This document shows, piece after piece, positions 46,087-55,352 of a stretch of DNA of 64,000 nt; the stretch's first letter is position 1; every line of letters starts with the position of its first letter. The notes beneath the pieces were generated by a model that saw only the letters and a list, made by a program, of their open reading frames with translations, did no database searches and had not been told where the DNA came from. The position numbers were made by a program, and so were the translations under genes. Source of the stretch: Prochlorococcus sp. AG-402-G22 (GTDB lineage: Bacteria; Cyanobacteriota; Cyanobacteriia; PCC-6307; Cyanobiaceae); NCBI GenBank assembly GCA_003217035.1, contig QCHV01000005.1, forward strand, positions 1-64,000, written 5' to 3'.

Positions 46087-46842
46087 ATGAAAAACATGTC
46101 TAATAAAATAGTGAAAGAAAATTTACTTTCCAAAATCCAGCTAGAAAAGACTAGAGAGTATCTTAAAAAAATCTCTCCGGAAAAGAGAATCGAATGGGGG
46201 TATGAGCAATTTGGAGCAAAATTTGCTGTCACTACAAGCTTTGGAATTCAATCGGCAGTTTTATTACATATGGTTTATAAACTTAAAAGTAACATAAAAA
46301 TTATTTGGGTAGACACAGGTTATCTTCCAAAAGAAACTTATCAGTATGCAGAACTATTAACAACGAAATTTTGTCTTGACATCACAGTTGCTCAAAGTAC
46401 TATTTCGCCTGCAAGAATGGAAGCTATATATGGAGAATTGTGGAAAACCAATTCAGTACAAGATGTGGAAAAATATAATTTAATCCGAAAAGTGGAACCA
46501 TTGGAAAATGCAATGGAGCAAATTGAAGTTGATTGTTGGGCAAGTGGTGTGAGAGGTGGACAAACGACTCATCGTCGTTCTATGACTTTGTTAGATCCGA
46601 TTAGAAATCGTCTTTCAATCAGACCAATCCTTGAATGGACTCAGAAAGATATTTTTTATTACATGAAAAATAACAACCTGCCAGAACATCCTCTCTTTTC
46701 TAAAGGCTATTCAACAGTTGGAGATTGGCATTCAAGTGCACCAGATGGACCTGAAGGGGTAGGAAGAGATACTCGATTTCATGGTTTAAAACAAGAATGT
46801 GGTATTCATCTACCAAATCAAAATCAGGTTGGTCAAAGTTGA
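46087..46842 (+). CDS. cysH: Phosphoadenylylsulfate reductase
   Basis: 251 residues reducing PAPS (or APS) to sulfite in assimilatory sulfate reduction. AVTTSFGIQSAVLLHMV is the P-loop-like substrate motif; IIWVDTGYLP, WASGVRGGQTTHR, the SKGYSTVGDWHSS segment and the final ECGIHLP with the catalytic Cys follow. The absence of CC pairs for a 4Fe-4S cluster points to the PAPS-specific, thioredoxin-dependent form. The coaX gene overlaps its 3' end. Confidence 0.93.
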   Translation: MKNMSNKIVKENLLSKIQLEKTREYLKKISPEKRIEWGYEQFGAKFAVTTSFGIQSAVLLHMVYKLKSNIKIIWVDTGYLPKETYQYAELLTTKFCLDITVAQSTISPARMEAIYGELWKTNSVQDVEKYNLIRKVEPLENAMEQIEVDCWASGVRGGQTTHRRSMTLLDPIRNRLSIRPILEWTQKDIFYYMKNNNLPEHPLFSKGYSTVGDWHSSAPDGPEGVGRDTRFHGLKQECGIHLPNQNQVGQS

Positions 46843-47522
46843 AAGAAAGAAAATGTTGCTTGTTAATTGGCAACACAAGGTGGCACTGGGCCTTCAAAGA
46901 TAACGAGAAATGGTGTTTCTCTCATACATATCCTGATGAGCAAAAACTACAATCTCTAAACACCTCAATACTTAAATGGGCAGCTGTTGGAAAAATTCCA
47001 AAAAACATTCTTATTCCAAGCAAACAAATCAAAACATCAGATATTCCTTTTTTAAAACTTCCTAAATGGCTAGGAGTTGACAGGGCATTGGGAGGTTGGG
47101 CTGCATTCCAAAAAACAAAACATCAAGATATACATAGGAAGGGGCTTCTTCTGGTAGATGCAGGAACGGTTTTTAGCCTGACTAAATTTAAATCTGATGG
47201 AACATTTGAAGGTGGGCAACTAATTCCTGGATTGCAACTACAGCAATATGCAATGTCTAAAGGAACTGAAAATCTGTTTATGCCAAGAGAAATCAACATC
47301 CCAAAAGATTTATTTCCATTAAAGACCGAAGAGGCAATGCTTCAAGGTAGTTTCCAATCATTAATAGGAACTTTACTAAATGCTGACCGACAATTATCAA
47401 TACCTATTTGGCTGTGTGGAGGTGACTCAGAAATACTTTATAAGAATCTACAGTCACATAAACTCGATATAACTCTATGTCCTAATCTTGTTCTAGAGGG
47501 GATGGTAGACCTAATAAACTAA
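46797..47522 (+). CDS. coaX: Type III pantothenate kinase-like protein
   Basis: Up to 241 residues; first step of coenzyme A synthesis. Motif 1 reads CLLIGNTRWHWAF and lacks the Asp-containing DxGNT form usual in the family. The other motifs are present: GVDRALGGWAAF, VDAGTVFSLTKF, GGQLIPGLQLQQYAM. The ATG at 46797 overlaps cysH by 46 bp. A TTG at 46839, forming TTGA with the cysH stop, is an equally plausible start and would remove 14 non-conserved residues. Confidence 0.78.
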   Translation: MWYSSTKSKSGWSKLKERKCCLLIGNTRWHWAFKDNEKWCFSHTYPDEQKLQSLNTSILKWAAVGKIPKNILIPSKQIKTSDIPFLKLPKWLGVDRALGGWAAFQKTKHQDIHRKGLLLVDAGTVFSLTKFKSDGTFEGGQLIPGLQLQQYAMSKGTENLFMPREINIPKDLFPLKTEEAMLQGSFQSLIGTLLNADRQLSIPIWLCGGDSEILYKNLQSHKLDITLCPNLVLEGMVDLIN

Positions 47523-47525
47523 ACA

Positions 47526-47993
47526 TCACTCCAATCCAAGATCAGTCAGAATTTGTGTAGCCATAGTGGCCGCTTTCACTTTATGATAAATCAACTCAAT
47601 TTTTCCTTCTGAATTAACAACAAAAGTCTTCCTCATCATACCCATATACTCCCTTCCCATAAATTTTTTCAATCCATAACTTTCATAAGAAGCTGCAACC
47701 AAGCAAGGCTCACTATCAGTAAGTAAGGTAAAAGGTAAGTTATATTTAGATATAAATTTAAGATGTGATTTGTCTGAGTCTTTGCTAATGCCTAATACCT
47801 GAATCCCATGAGATTGGAAACTATCCCAAAGATCTCGAAAATTACAAGCTTCTTTTGTGCATCCAGGTGTGTCATCTTTGGGATAAAAATAAATTACAAC
47901 TCGTTTACCTTTAAATGAAGAGAGGGAAACAGATGTGCCATTTTGATCAGGGAGAGTAAAGCCTGGTGCCTTATCGCCAACTTGAAGAACCAT
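47526..47993 (-). CDS. bcp: Thioredoxin-dependent peroxiredoxin (Bcp/PrxQ)
   Basis: 155 residues, normal length. The peroxidatic Cys is C45 in DDTPGCTKEACNF with the PrxQ-type resolving Cys C50 five residues later. Further signs are APGFTLPDQNGTSVSLSSFKGKRVVIYFYPKD, GISKDSDKSHLKF and LLTDSEP. It reduces peroxides using thioredoxin. It is convergent with coaX (3 bp apart) and overlaps the start region of the phosphopantetheinyl transferase. Confidence 0.93.
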   Translation of the reverse strand: MVLQVGDKAPGFTLPDQNGTSVSLSSFKGKRVVIYFYPKDDTPGCTKEACNFRDLWDSFQSHGIQVLGISKDSDKSHLKFISKYNLPFTLLTDSEPCLVAASYESYGLKKFMGREYMGMMRKTFVVNSEGKIELIYHKVKAATMATQILTDLGLE

Positions 47994-48655
47994 TGCAACC
48001 TACTGAAGTTTCTAATGCAAGCGTACTTCCTCTTTGGATATTTCAGAAAAACGCGCCGCTAAAAGCGATTACAGCTTCTGAAAAGAAGATAGCCAATGCA
48101 TTAACAGCCAATCGGGGCAAAGAGTTTGAGTTTTCAAGAGGGTATGTACGCTTTGCATTGTCACAACTATTAGGGATAGATCCTCTGAAAATCCCTATGA
48201 CGGCAGATCCCGGCAAACCACCACGACTCGCAGAAGGCTGGGGATACCTAAGTTTTAGTCATTGCTCAGATGCGATTTTATTAGGTTGGTCTGATGAAAA
48301 GTTAGGAGTTGATATAGAAAGAACCGATAGAACTTTTGAAGCTCAGGCAATAGCGAATAGATTCTTCAATAAAAAAGAAATAGAAATACTTAGTAACTTA
48401 AATAAAGAAAACATGAGATTAAATGTTCTTGAACACTGGGTAGTCAAAGAAGCTGCTATAAAGTGGCAAAGAGGTAAACTGATTCAAGGATTAATAGATT
48501 GGTCTTGGGACAAAAAAAATAACATCGCTATTAACAGAAGATTAAATTACAAGTTAAATATCAATCAACTCAAATACAAAGAGTGGCATATAGCGATCTC
48601 TTCGAATAAGTTAAAATCAAAATGTTATCCTATGATTTGCATTAATTCGAATTAA
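47966..48655 (+). CDS. 4'-phosphopantetheinyl transferase (Sfp type)
   Basis: Up to 229 residues. Magnesium-binding GVDIERTDRTF and the EHWVVKEAAIKWQRG motif identify the Sfp/HetI family, which activates acyl carrier proteins. Typical RFALSQLLGIDP and YLSFSHCSDAILLGWS precede. A GTG start at 47966 would overlap divergent bcp by 28 bp; TTG at 47993 is an alternative. CoA from the pathway containing neighbouring coaX is its substrate. Confidence 0.87.
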   Translation: MPYRQLEEPLQPTEVSNASVLPLWIFQKNAPLKAITASEKKIANALTANRGKEFEFSRGYVRFALSQLLGIDPLKIPMTADPGKPPRLAEGWGYLSFSHCSDAILLGWSDEKLGVDIERTDRTFEAQAIANRFFNKKEIEILSNLNKENMRLNVLEHWVVKEAAIKWQRGKLIQGLIDWSWDKKNNIAINRRLNYKLNINQLKYKEWHIAISSNKLKSKCYPMICINSN

Positions 48656-48681
48656 TAGTAATTAGAATCTAACTATATTAT

Positions 48682-50025
48682 TTATAAATCAACGTCAGAA
48701 GAAAGTTGACGCTTTTTTCTTTGCTCAAATAATGATCTTTTTTTCCCTTCCCATCCATTATTACTCGGCTGCCAAAAAACTTCACCTTGAAAATTCTCAG
48801 GTAAATATCTTTGAGATACCCAATTACCTTCATAATCATGAGGATAAAGGTAACTAGACTCATTATTTGATTTTTCAGAATTTCTATGTGAATCACGAAG
48901 ATATTTAGGAACCTTTAAATTACTAGATTGTTTTACCGCTTTTAACGCGGAGTTAACTCCCAAAATACTATTACTTTTTTCTGTGCACGCTAAATAAAGA
49001 ACTGCTTCTGACAAGAAATAATTACCCTCTGGCATTCCAACCCTGTCAAAAGCCGAAGCACATGACTCGACAACCACTATTGCTTGAGGATCTGCAAGAC
49101 CAATGTCCTCAGCGGCAGATATCAACATTCTTCTAAAAATATAATTAGGACTTTCTCCTGATTCAATCATTCTAGCCAACCAAAACAATGCTGCATCTGG
49201 ATCTGAACCACGTATTGACTTTATAAAAGCACTTATTGTATCAAAATGAATATCTCCATTTTTATCATAAAGAAGAGCTCGTTCTTGTATAGACTGCTCT
49301 ACAATTGAAAGGTCAATTTTGATACCACCTTCCTCATCTGGCAAGGTTGTTTCAACGGCTAATTCTAAAGCATTAAGCAAAGTCCGAGCATCTCCATTGG
49401 CAACATTAATAAGATGATTAGCTGCTTCTTTATCTATATAAATTAATTTATTTCCATAGCCTTCTTCTTTATTGTTCAAGGCTCTATGTAATAATTGAGA
49501 AAGATCATTAGGACTGAGTTGATTTAAGCGAAAAATTCTTGAGCGACTAACTAAAGCTTGATTCACTTCAAATAGTGGATTTTCAGTTGTTGCTCCTATA
49601 AAAGTAAAAGTGCCGTTTTCTACCCAGGGCAATAAAGCATCTTGCTGCAAAGTATTAAATCGATGCACTTCATCAATAAAAAGAATCGTTCTTAATCCAT
49701 ATTTACCTAAACGTTGTTTTGCAGCTTGTATTTCTTCACGCAAGTCTTTAACACCTGCTAAAACAGCATTTAAAACACTAAAATGTGCTCTTGTATTTAA
49801 AGCAATGATTCTAGCCAAGGTGGTCTTCCCAATTCCGGGAGGGCCTTGGAGTAACAAATTTCCAACTCGATCAGTTTCAATAGCTCTTCTTAAAAGGCGA
49901 CCTTCTCCCAATATTTCTTGTTGTCCACAAAATTCCTCAAGAGTAGTGGGCCGAAGTCTCTCTGCAAGAGGTGCATTCCTCTTGCGCTCTTCTTCACTAT
50001 GAAACGTAAAAAGATCGTTAACCAA
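48682..50025 (-). CDS. rarA: Replication-associated recombination protein A (RarA/MgsA)
   Basis: 447-residue AAA+ ATPase. It has LAERLRPTTLEEFCGQQEILGEG, Walker A GPPGIGKTT, Walker B FIDEVHRFN, sensor FIGATTENP, and the C-terminal RarA tetramerisation region with ESGESPNYIFRRMLISAAEDIGLADPQA and PEGNYFLSEAVLYLA. It acts at stalled replication forks. Some cyanobacteria carry a longer RarA fused to an extra domain; this one is the simple form. TTG start. Confidence 0.92.
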   Translation of the reverse strand: MVNDLFTFHSEEERKRNAPLAERLRPTTLEEFCGQQEILGEGRLLRRAIETDRVGNLLLQGPPGIGKTTLARIIALNTRAHFSVLNAVLAGVKDLREEIQAAKQRLGKYGLRTILFIDEVHRFNTLQQDALLPWVENGTFTFIGATTENPLFEVNQALVSRSRIFRLNQLSPNDLSQLLHRALNNKEEGYGNKLIYIDKEAANHLINVANGDARTLLNALELAVETTLPDEEGGIKIDLSIVEQSIQERALLYDKNGDIHFDTISAFIKSIRGSDPDAALFWLARMIESGESPNYIFRRMLISAAEDIGLADPQAIVVVESCASAFDRVGMPEGNYFLSEAVLYLACTEKSNSILGVNSALKAVKQSSNLKVPKYLRDSHRNSEKSNNESSYLYPHDYEGNWVSQRYLPENFQGEVFWQPSNNGWEGKKRSLFEQRKKRQLSSDVDL

Positions 50026-50109
50026 GGAAATTCAAAGAGGAGTTTAATTATTACTCAAAAATTCTTTATATGCTTTATATCTATATAATTAAAAAAAGAT
50101 TTAATATAA

Positions 50110-51771
50110 TCATGTGATAACTGTGGGCACTTTCATTCCTGTTCTTTTAGAAATTTCCGCAACATAGTCAATGTTATCGATTAAATCAGAAAGAGCTTCT
50201 TGGGGGTGTTGATTCAAATTACCTTTTGAAGAAACATAACTTTCTAAATAAACCCTTAAAGTTGCACCCTTTGTTCCAGTACCAGAAAGACGTAAAATAA
50301 CTCTACTCCCATCATTTAAAAGAATTCTCAAGCCTTGATTAGATGTTATAGAGTTATCAACAGGGTCCGTATATGCAAAATTGTCTGCATGAGATATTAA
50401 CCTTCCCGCAAAAGATTCCCCAACTAATGAAGGCAGAAGTGATTCCAGTCTTGTATACAAACCATTCGCTTTTTCAATAGAAATAGCTTCATAATCATGG
50501 CGAGAATAATAATGTCGACCATATTTACTCCAATGTGCAAGCATTAACTTTTCAACAGAGCATTGCTTATTTGCTAAAACTTGCAACCAATAAAGAACAG
50601 CCCATAAACCATCCTTTTCCCTTACATGATTACTTCCTGTACCAAAACTCTCCTCACCACATAGAGTAATTTGACCAGAATCCAATAAATTACCAAAGAA
50701 TTTCCAGCCTGTAGGAGTTTCATAACAGTTAATACCAAGATCTTTAGCAACTACATCAACTGCAGAACTAGTTGGCATAGAACGAGCAACTCCTAAAAGC
50801 CCATTGGAATAAGCTGGAACACATTCAGCATTGGCAGCCAAAACTGCAAGGCTATCACTAGGATTAACAAAACAACCTTTACCTAAAATCATATTTCTAT
50901 CCCCATCTCCATCACATGCAGCACCAAACGCATAAGCTTCACCTAGCAAAAGCAAGTCAGCCAATTCCTTCGCATATGTGAGGTTAGGGTCCGGATGACA
51001 ACCCCCAAAATCTTCTAAAGGCTTTCCATTCCTTACTGTTCCCTTAGATGCACCTAAAAGATCTTCGAACAGTCTTTTGGCATAAGGTCCAGTAACAGCA
51101 TTAAGTGCATCAAATGCAATTGGAAAATTATTATTTAAAAGAGATCTAATTTGATCAAAATCAAAAATATTTTGAAGCAAGTGAATGTAATCTTCAACTC
51201 CATCAATTACTTCTACAGTCATAGAGGAAATGAAATATTTACCTATTGAATCAATTCTTATATTTTGACTTTCAAGAATCTTATATTCGTCCAAATTCTT
51301 AGTGCAAGAATAAATCTCATCAGTCAGAGATTCCGAAGCAGGACCTCCATTTGGACCATTAACTTTGACACCAAAATCACCATTCACTCCACCTGAATTG
51401 TGACTTGCAGAAAGAATAATAGCTCCTATCGCATTACGACTTCTAATCAAATTAGAGGCTGCTGGAGTTGAAAGAATTCCATCAACTGTTGTAATAACCT
51501 TTGAGACGCCATGAGCTGCTGCCATTCTCAGAATTACATCAATTGCCTTTCTATTACCAAAACGACCATCTCCTCCTAAAACTAAAATACCCCCTTTAAC
51601 TCCTGGCAAAGTTCTGAATATTGATTCAATAAAACTTTCTAAATAATGTGTTTGTTGAAATTGCCTAGTGCTTTTACGTAAACCAGATGTACCTGGCTTT
51701 TGATCTGTAAAAGATTTCTCCAGGCGTATTTTGTATTCTTTATTTTGAGAGGTGTTTGGTTGGAAAGACAT
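50110..51771 (-). CDS. pgm: Phosphoglucomutase
   Basis: 553 residues, the length of alpha-D-glucose-specific Pgm. The phospho-Ser loop is IILSASHNSGG. The metal loop is CDGDGDRN, the sugar-binding loop CGEESFGTGSNHVREKDG, and the C-terminal phosphate loop RLSGTGTKGATLRVY. It interconverts glucose-1-P and glucose-6-P at the entry to glycogen and sugar-nucleotide synthesis. Confidence 0.95.
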   Translation of the reverse strand: MSFQPNTSQNKEYKIRLEKSFTDQKPGTSGLRKSTRQFQQTHYLESFIESIFRTLPGVKGGILVLGGDGRFGNRKAIDVILRMAAAHGVSKVITTVDGILSTPAASNLIRSRNAIGAIILSASHNSGGVNGDFGVKVNGPNGGPASESLTDEIYSCTKNLDEYKILESQNIRIDSIGKYFISSMTVEVIDGVEDYIHLLQNIFDFDQIRSLLNNNFPIAFDALNAVTGPYAKRLFEDLLGASKGTVRNGKPLEDFGGCHPDPNLTYAKELADLLLLGEAYAFGAACDGDGDRNMILGKGCFVNPSDSLAVLAANAECVPAYSNGLLGVARSMPTSSAVDVVAKDLGINCYETPTGWKFFGNLLDSGQITLCGEESFGTGSNHVREKDGLWAVLYWLQVLANKQCSVEKLMLAHWSKYGRHYYSRHDYEAISIEKANGLYTRLESLLPSLVGESFAGRLISHADNFAYTDPVDNSITSNQGLRILLNDGSRVILRLSGTGTKGATLRVYLESYVSSKGNLNQHPQEALSDLIDNIDYVAEISKRTGMKVPTVIT

Positions 51772-51816
51772 TGCAAAAAACTTTCTAGGAAAAAGAAAAT
51801 GAGATTTTTCTTGTTT

Positions 51817-51987
51817 TCAGTGAGGCATCTCAGATGTCCTAAGCATTGCAGCAAACCAAAGAGTGGTTAAAAGCAAAACTGTAAAAACGCCTGGAGCAAT
51901 ACCAAACCGGTCAATAATAATTGGTACTGCTAAGGGAAGGATTATTACACCTGCAAGAGGAGTTAATGCCACAATCCACCGCAACAT
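51817..51987 (-). CDS. Small membrane protein (56 aa)
   Basis: Short ORF from ATG 51987: MLRWIVALTPLAGVIILPLA, then VPIIIDRFGIAPGVFTVLLLTTLWFAAML and a polar tail. It has two hydrophobic segments separated by a short charged turn. I do not recognise the family. It sits between the DUF4912 gene and pgm on the same strand, filling an otherwise empty 241-bp gap. Confidence 0.6.
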   Translation of the reverse strand: MLRWIVALTPLAGVIILPLAVPIIIDRFGIAPGVFTVLLLTTLWFAAMLRTSEMPH

Positions 51988-52012
51988 TATCTAATCCCTA
52001 TGAAATAGTTAT

Positions 52013-53182
52013 TTAAAACCATTCAGATTTGGCTTGGACTATTGGGTTTGAATTATCTTCTGGGGTTAAACGCTCAAACTGCATTTTGACATTCCGCTTT
52101 TGATCACCACTAGAATCATGAGCTTCTATTAGATAATTTTGAGAACCATCTCTAAAAGGAACCTGCAAACGGAAAGTACCATCAGATGCTAAAGGGACTT
52201 CCTCTCCACCAATAGTTAATTTTGCTGATGGATCTGTTGAGCCATAAACAATTAATTCTGCATCTGCAACTAACCAAAAAGATTTTTCCCTTTCTTGAAC
52301 ACCCCCAATTCCCGATTCATTTAATCCACTAGCCCAAAGTCCAGAACCAGAATCATTCAAGTCTTTAGTTTCTAACCCTTCTTGAAACTCTTCTGAGCCA
52401 GTTCGCGTTTTTCTAAAGTGATTATTGGTTGCTGTTTGATATAAACGCTCATGCAAGTCACTATCAGGTTCCTCATATGATTTAGTATCCTCAGCAACAT
52501 CAACATCGGTTGAACTAGAAGATTCCAAACTAAATGGAACAAACTGATCAAGGATTTGATCACTGGGATGCAAAGAAGGAACTCTTGCTATAGAAGAAAG
52601 TGCCAATGAAATCCAATTAGATTCAAACCGATATCCAAGTTCTACTCGATAATCTCTATCTCCAATTGGAATAGGCAAATACCACTCAGTACTATGACTA
52701 TCTACAATCACTTCTCTCAAGGTCGCTGGATGTATTCCACCATTTTTAATACCTGTTACATCGGCTAGACGCAAATAAAGGCGGCTGGCACCTTGAGATT
52801 GTGCACGTTTTCTATCATCTTCAGAAATCTCCCAGAAAATATATGCCCATTCAGGATCTCTAGGAAGAAAAACAACTCTTGTTGAAGGTTTTAAACCAAA
52901 AAATGAAGCGCCTGGGAATTTTCTTTTCTTTGCTGGTTCTGTAGATGGAAGTAAATTCTTTTCAGCCTCTTGTCTTTCTTGATACATCAGGATTTCATTT
53001 ACTAGCACTCCTTTAGCCTTACGGCTATATAAAGGTATGCCTAAATTACTAGCTTTAAGTCTTAGCTGACGAAGGGTTAGACGTGACAGGCTTTTACTAT
53101 CTTGTACCACGTCTTTTAAACCCTCCTTTTTTTTGTTCGGGATCAGTATGTTCTGATTTTCGTCATATTGGGAGTCCATCAT
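52013..53182 (-). CDS. DUF4912-domain protein with Rho-N/SAP-like N-terminus
   Basis: 389 residues. The N-terminal helical segment LTLRQLRLKASNLGIPLYSRKAKGVLVNEILMYQER resembles a SAP/Rho-N motif that binds nucleic acids. The DUF4912 core begins with VVFLPRDPEWAYIFWEISEDDRKRAQ. A second, Ser/Glu-rich region leads to a beta-rich C-terminus (LIVYGSTDPSAKLTIGGEEVPLASDGTFRLQVPF) like a carbohydrate-binding or Ig-like fold. Function unknown. Confidence 0.75.
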   Translation of the reverse strand: MMDSQYDENQNILIPNKKKEGLKDVVQDSKSLSRLTLRQLRLKASNLGIPLYSRKAKGVLVNEILMYQERQEAEKNLLPSTEPAKKRKFPGASFFGLKPSTRVVFLPRDPEWAYIFWEISEDDRKRAQSQGASRLYLRLADVTGIKNGGIHPATLREVIVDSHSTEWYLPIPIGDRDYRVELGYRFESNWISLALSSIARVPSLHPSDQILDQFVPFSLESSSSTDVDVAEDTKSYEEPDSDLHERLYQTATNNHFRKTRTGSEEFQEGLETKDLNDSGSGLWASGLNESGIGGVQEREKSFWLVADAELIVYGSTDPSAKLTIGGEEVPLASDGTFRLQVPFRDGSQNYLIEAHDSSGDQKRNVKMQFERLTPEDNSNPIVQAKSEWF

Positions 53183-53403
53183 CGCTGTGGTCAGGATCTA
53201 CTGACTACAAACTATTTAAAAAAAAACCAGATATCCTTGAGAAGTCTTGCTGCAAAAGAGATTAGGAACACTGGGGGAAATCTAGAATTTTTTTTAATTA
53301 ATAAAAAATTTTCGGGTCGTTTTTTCAATGAGAACTGTTAATTATGTGAAATTCTCTTTTTTCTTTGGGATCATCTAAAGCCGTTTGCAAGATTCATCAG
53401 GCC

Positions 53404-53769
53404 TCAACTCTCCCTTTGTTCAATGCTGTACTGAATTAAGTTGTCCAAAGTGATCTCCAAAAGGGAAGTTTCATAGGTTTTGGCCAATTCGTTCAAATAG
53501 CTTCTGGCAATAGCAAATTGATTTACTAAAAGCGGGATAAAAGTCTGGTGCTCTTCCAGGCTTGCTTGCTTAGCGCACCAATTATAGAGAGTCTCATCGG
53601 AAGGGAAATCTTTGGTGTCATTTGCATTTGTCATGGACTTAAAGGAAGCAAGACAGTGAGCCATTAAACGCAAATGATGCTTTTCAATAATTGATAAGTC
53701 AGAACGTTCTATTTTTTGAATATCCTCTAGATTTAAAAAAGGATCTATAGGCGATTCGTTGCCAATCAT
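53404..53769 (-). CDS. Conserved hypothetical protein divergent from sufB
   Basis: 121 residues, wholly helical, with no cysteine cluster or helix-turn-helix that would make it SufR. Segments are SIIEKHHLRLMAHCLASF, LYNWCAKQ and FIPLLVNQFAIARSYLNELAKTYETSLLEITLDNLIQYS. Its position, head to head with sufBCDS with 93 bp between, would suit a regulator or accessory factor, but nothing in the sequence shows this. Confidence 0.55.
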   Translation of the reverse strand: MIGNESPIDPFLNLEDIQKIERSDLSIIEKHHLRLMAHCLASFKSMTNANDTKDFPSDETLYNWCAKQASLEEHQTFIPLLVNQFAIARSYLNELAKTYETSLLEITLDNLIQYSIEQRES

Positions 53770-53862
53770 TCAGAAATGTTTCCTTACGATGTAATCTAGG
53801 GTACACATGTTGAATCCTCTGATCCAGCTTGAAGAAAAAATTAGTTTTGCCTAATTAAAGCT

Positions 53863-55308
53863 ATGAGCAATAGTTCCATCCAAGACATAGTATCAACATC
53901 GAATTCATATAAATATGGTTTTCAAACTAATGTAGAAAATGAGAAATTCGCAAAGGGGCTGAATGAAGAAATAATTAAATTAATGTCTGAAAAAAGGAAT
54001 GAGCCCAAATTTCTTCTTGATTTCAGACTAAAAGCATATAAAAAATGGCTTCAACTAAAAGAACCAGAATGGGCTAAATTAAATTACCCCAAAATTGACT
54101 ATCAAAACATAGTTTACTATTCCGCACCTAAAGACATAGAAAAGAAAAAAAGCTTAGATGAAGTTGATCCTGAAATACTAAAAACATTTGAGAAGCTAGG
54201 GATTCCATTAAGCGAACAAAAGCGCTTATCGAATGTCGCAGTTGATGCAGTTTTCGATAGTGTTTCTATTGCAACTACTTTCCAAGATAAATTAGCTAAA
54301 GATGGCGTTATCTTTTGTTCAATTAGTGAAGCAGTAAAAAACCATCCAGATATAATTAAAAGTTATTTAGGAACTGTAGTCCCAATTAATGATAATTTCT
54401 TTGCTGCATTAAACTCAGCTGTTTTTAGTGATGGCTCATTCGTTTATATTCCCAAAGGGGTCGATTGTCCAATGGAACTATCTTCCTATTTTAGGATAAA
54501 TTCAGCAGAATCTGGTCAGTTTGAACGTACATTAATTATTGCAGAAGAGGGATCTTCCGTAAGTTACCTTGAAGGTTGTACTGCCCCAATGTTTGATACT
54601 AATACTTTACATGCTGCTGTAGTAGAGTTAGTTGCTCTTGATGATTCTTCAATAAAGTATTCTACAGTTCAAAATTGGTATTCAGGGGATGAAAATGGTG
54701 TTGGTGGTATTTACAACTTTGTAACCAAAAGAGGGCAATGTCGTGGGAAAAGGAGCAAAATAAGCTGGTCACAAGTAGAGACAGGTTCAGCAATAACCTG
54801 GAAATATCCTAGCTGTGTATTACTAGGCGAAGGTTCTTCAGGAGAGTTTTACTCTGTTGCTCTTACTAATAATAGGCAAAAAGCAGATACAGGTACAAAA
54901 ATGATTCATATAGGAGCCAATACCCGTTCTACAATAATCAGTAAAGGGATAAGTTGTGGAAACTCTAGTAATAATTATCGTGGCTTAGTTGAAATCAAAA
55001 AAAATGCAAATTCGTCTAAGAATTTTAGTCAATGTGACTCATTATTAATCGGTGATAAAGCAGAAGCAAATACTTATCCTTATATACATTCTAAACAACC
55101 CAAGTCCAATATTGAGCATGAAGCTAGTACATCAAAAATTTCTGAAGAACAATTATTCTACCTTCAAAGTAGAGGTATCTCTAATGAAAAAGCAGTGTCT
55201 ATGATGGTCAACGGATTCTGCAAGGAAGTATTCAACAAATTGCCTATGGAATTTGCATCAGAAGCCAACAACCTGCTTGCATTGAAACTAGAGGGTTCTG
55301 TAGGCTAA
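53863..55308 (+). CDS. sufB: Fe-S cluster assembly scaffold SufB
   Basis: 481 residues, normal for cyanobacterial SufB. It contains [62 protein letters not shown]-type [15 protein letters not shown], and the C-terminal [25 protein letters not shown] with the conserved cysteine and glutamate regions. It forms the SufBC2D complex with the next two genes. The stop overlaps the start of a 14-codon mini-ORF (TAATG). Confidence 0.96.
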   Translation: MSNSSIQDIVSTSNSYKYGFQTNVENEKFAKGLNEEIIKLMSEKRNEPKFLLDFRLKAYKKWLQLKEPEWAKLNYPKIDYQNIVYYSAPKDIEKKKSLDEVDPEILKTFEKLGIPLSEQKRLSNVAVDAVFDSVSIATTFQDKLAKDGVIFCSISEAVKNHPDIIKSYLGTVVPINDNFFAALNSAVFSDGSFVYIPKGVDCPMELSSYFRINSAESGQFERTLIIAEEGSSVSYLEGCTAPMFDTNTLHAAVVELVALDDSSIKYSTVQNWYSGDENGVGGIYNFVTKRGQCRGKRSKISWSQVETGSAITWKYPSCVLLGEGSSGEFYSVALTNNRQKADTGTKMIHIGANTRSTIISKGISCGNSSNNYRGLVEIKKNANSSKNFSQCDSLLIGDKAEANTYPYIHSKQPKSNIEHEASTSKISEEQLFYLQSRGISNEKAVSMMVNGFCKEVFNKLPMEFASEANNLLALKLEGSVG

Positions 55309-55352
55309 TGAACAACTTATTAGAAAATCTAAAAACCAATCAATTCAAGTGA
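55308..55352 (+). other. 14-codon mini-ORF bridging sufB and sufC
   Basis: An ATG that shares its A with the sufB TAA stop opens [14 protein letters not shown] and closes at TGA. That TGA overlaps the GTG start of sufC as GTGA. The mini-ORF could couple sufC translation to sufB, or be chance. If it is ignored, sufC has a 40-bp gap. Confidence 0.35.

Noticed and set aside
53083-53265. 60-residue ORF opposite the DUF4912 gene start
   Set aside because: Mostly antisense to the DUF4912 coding region; no motif, treated as a shadow.
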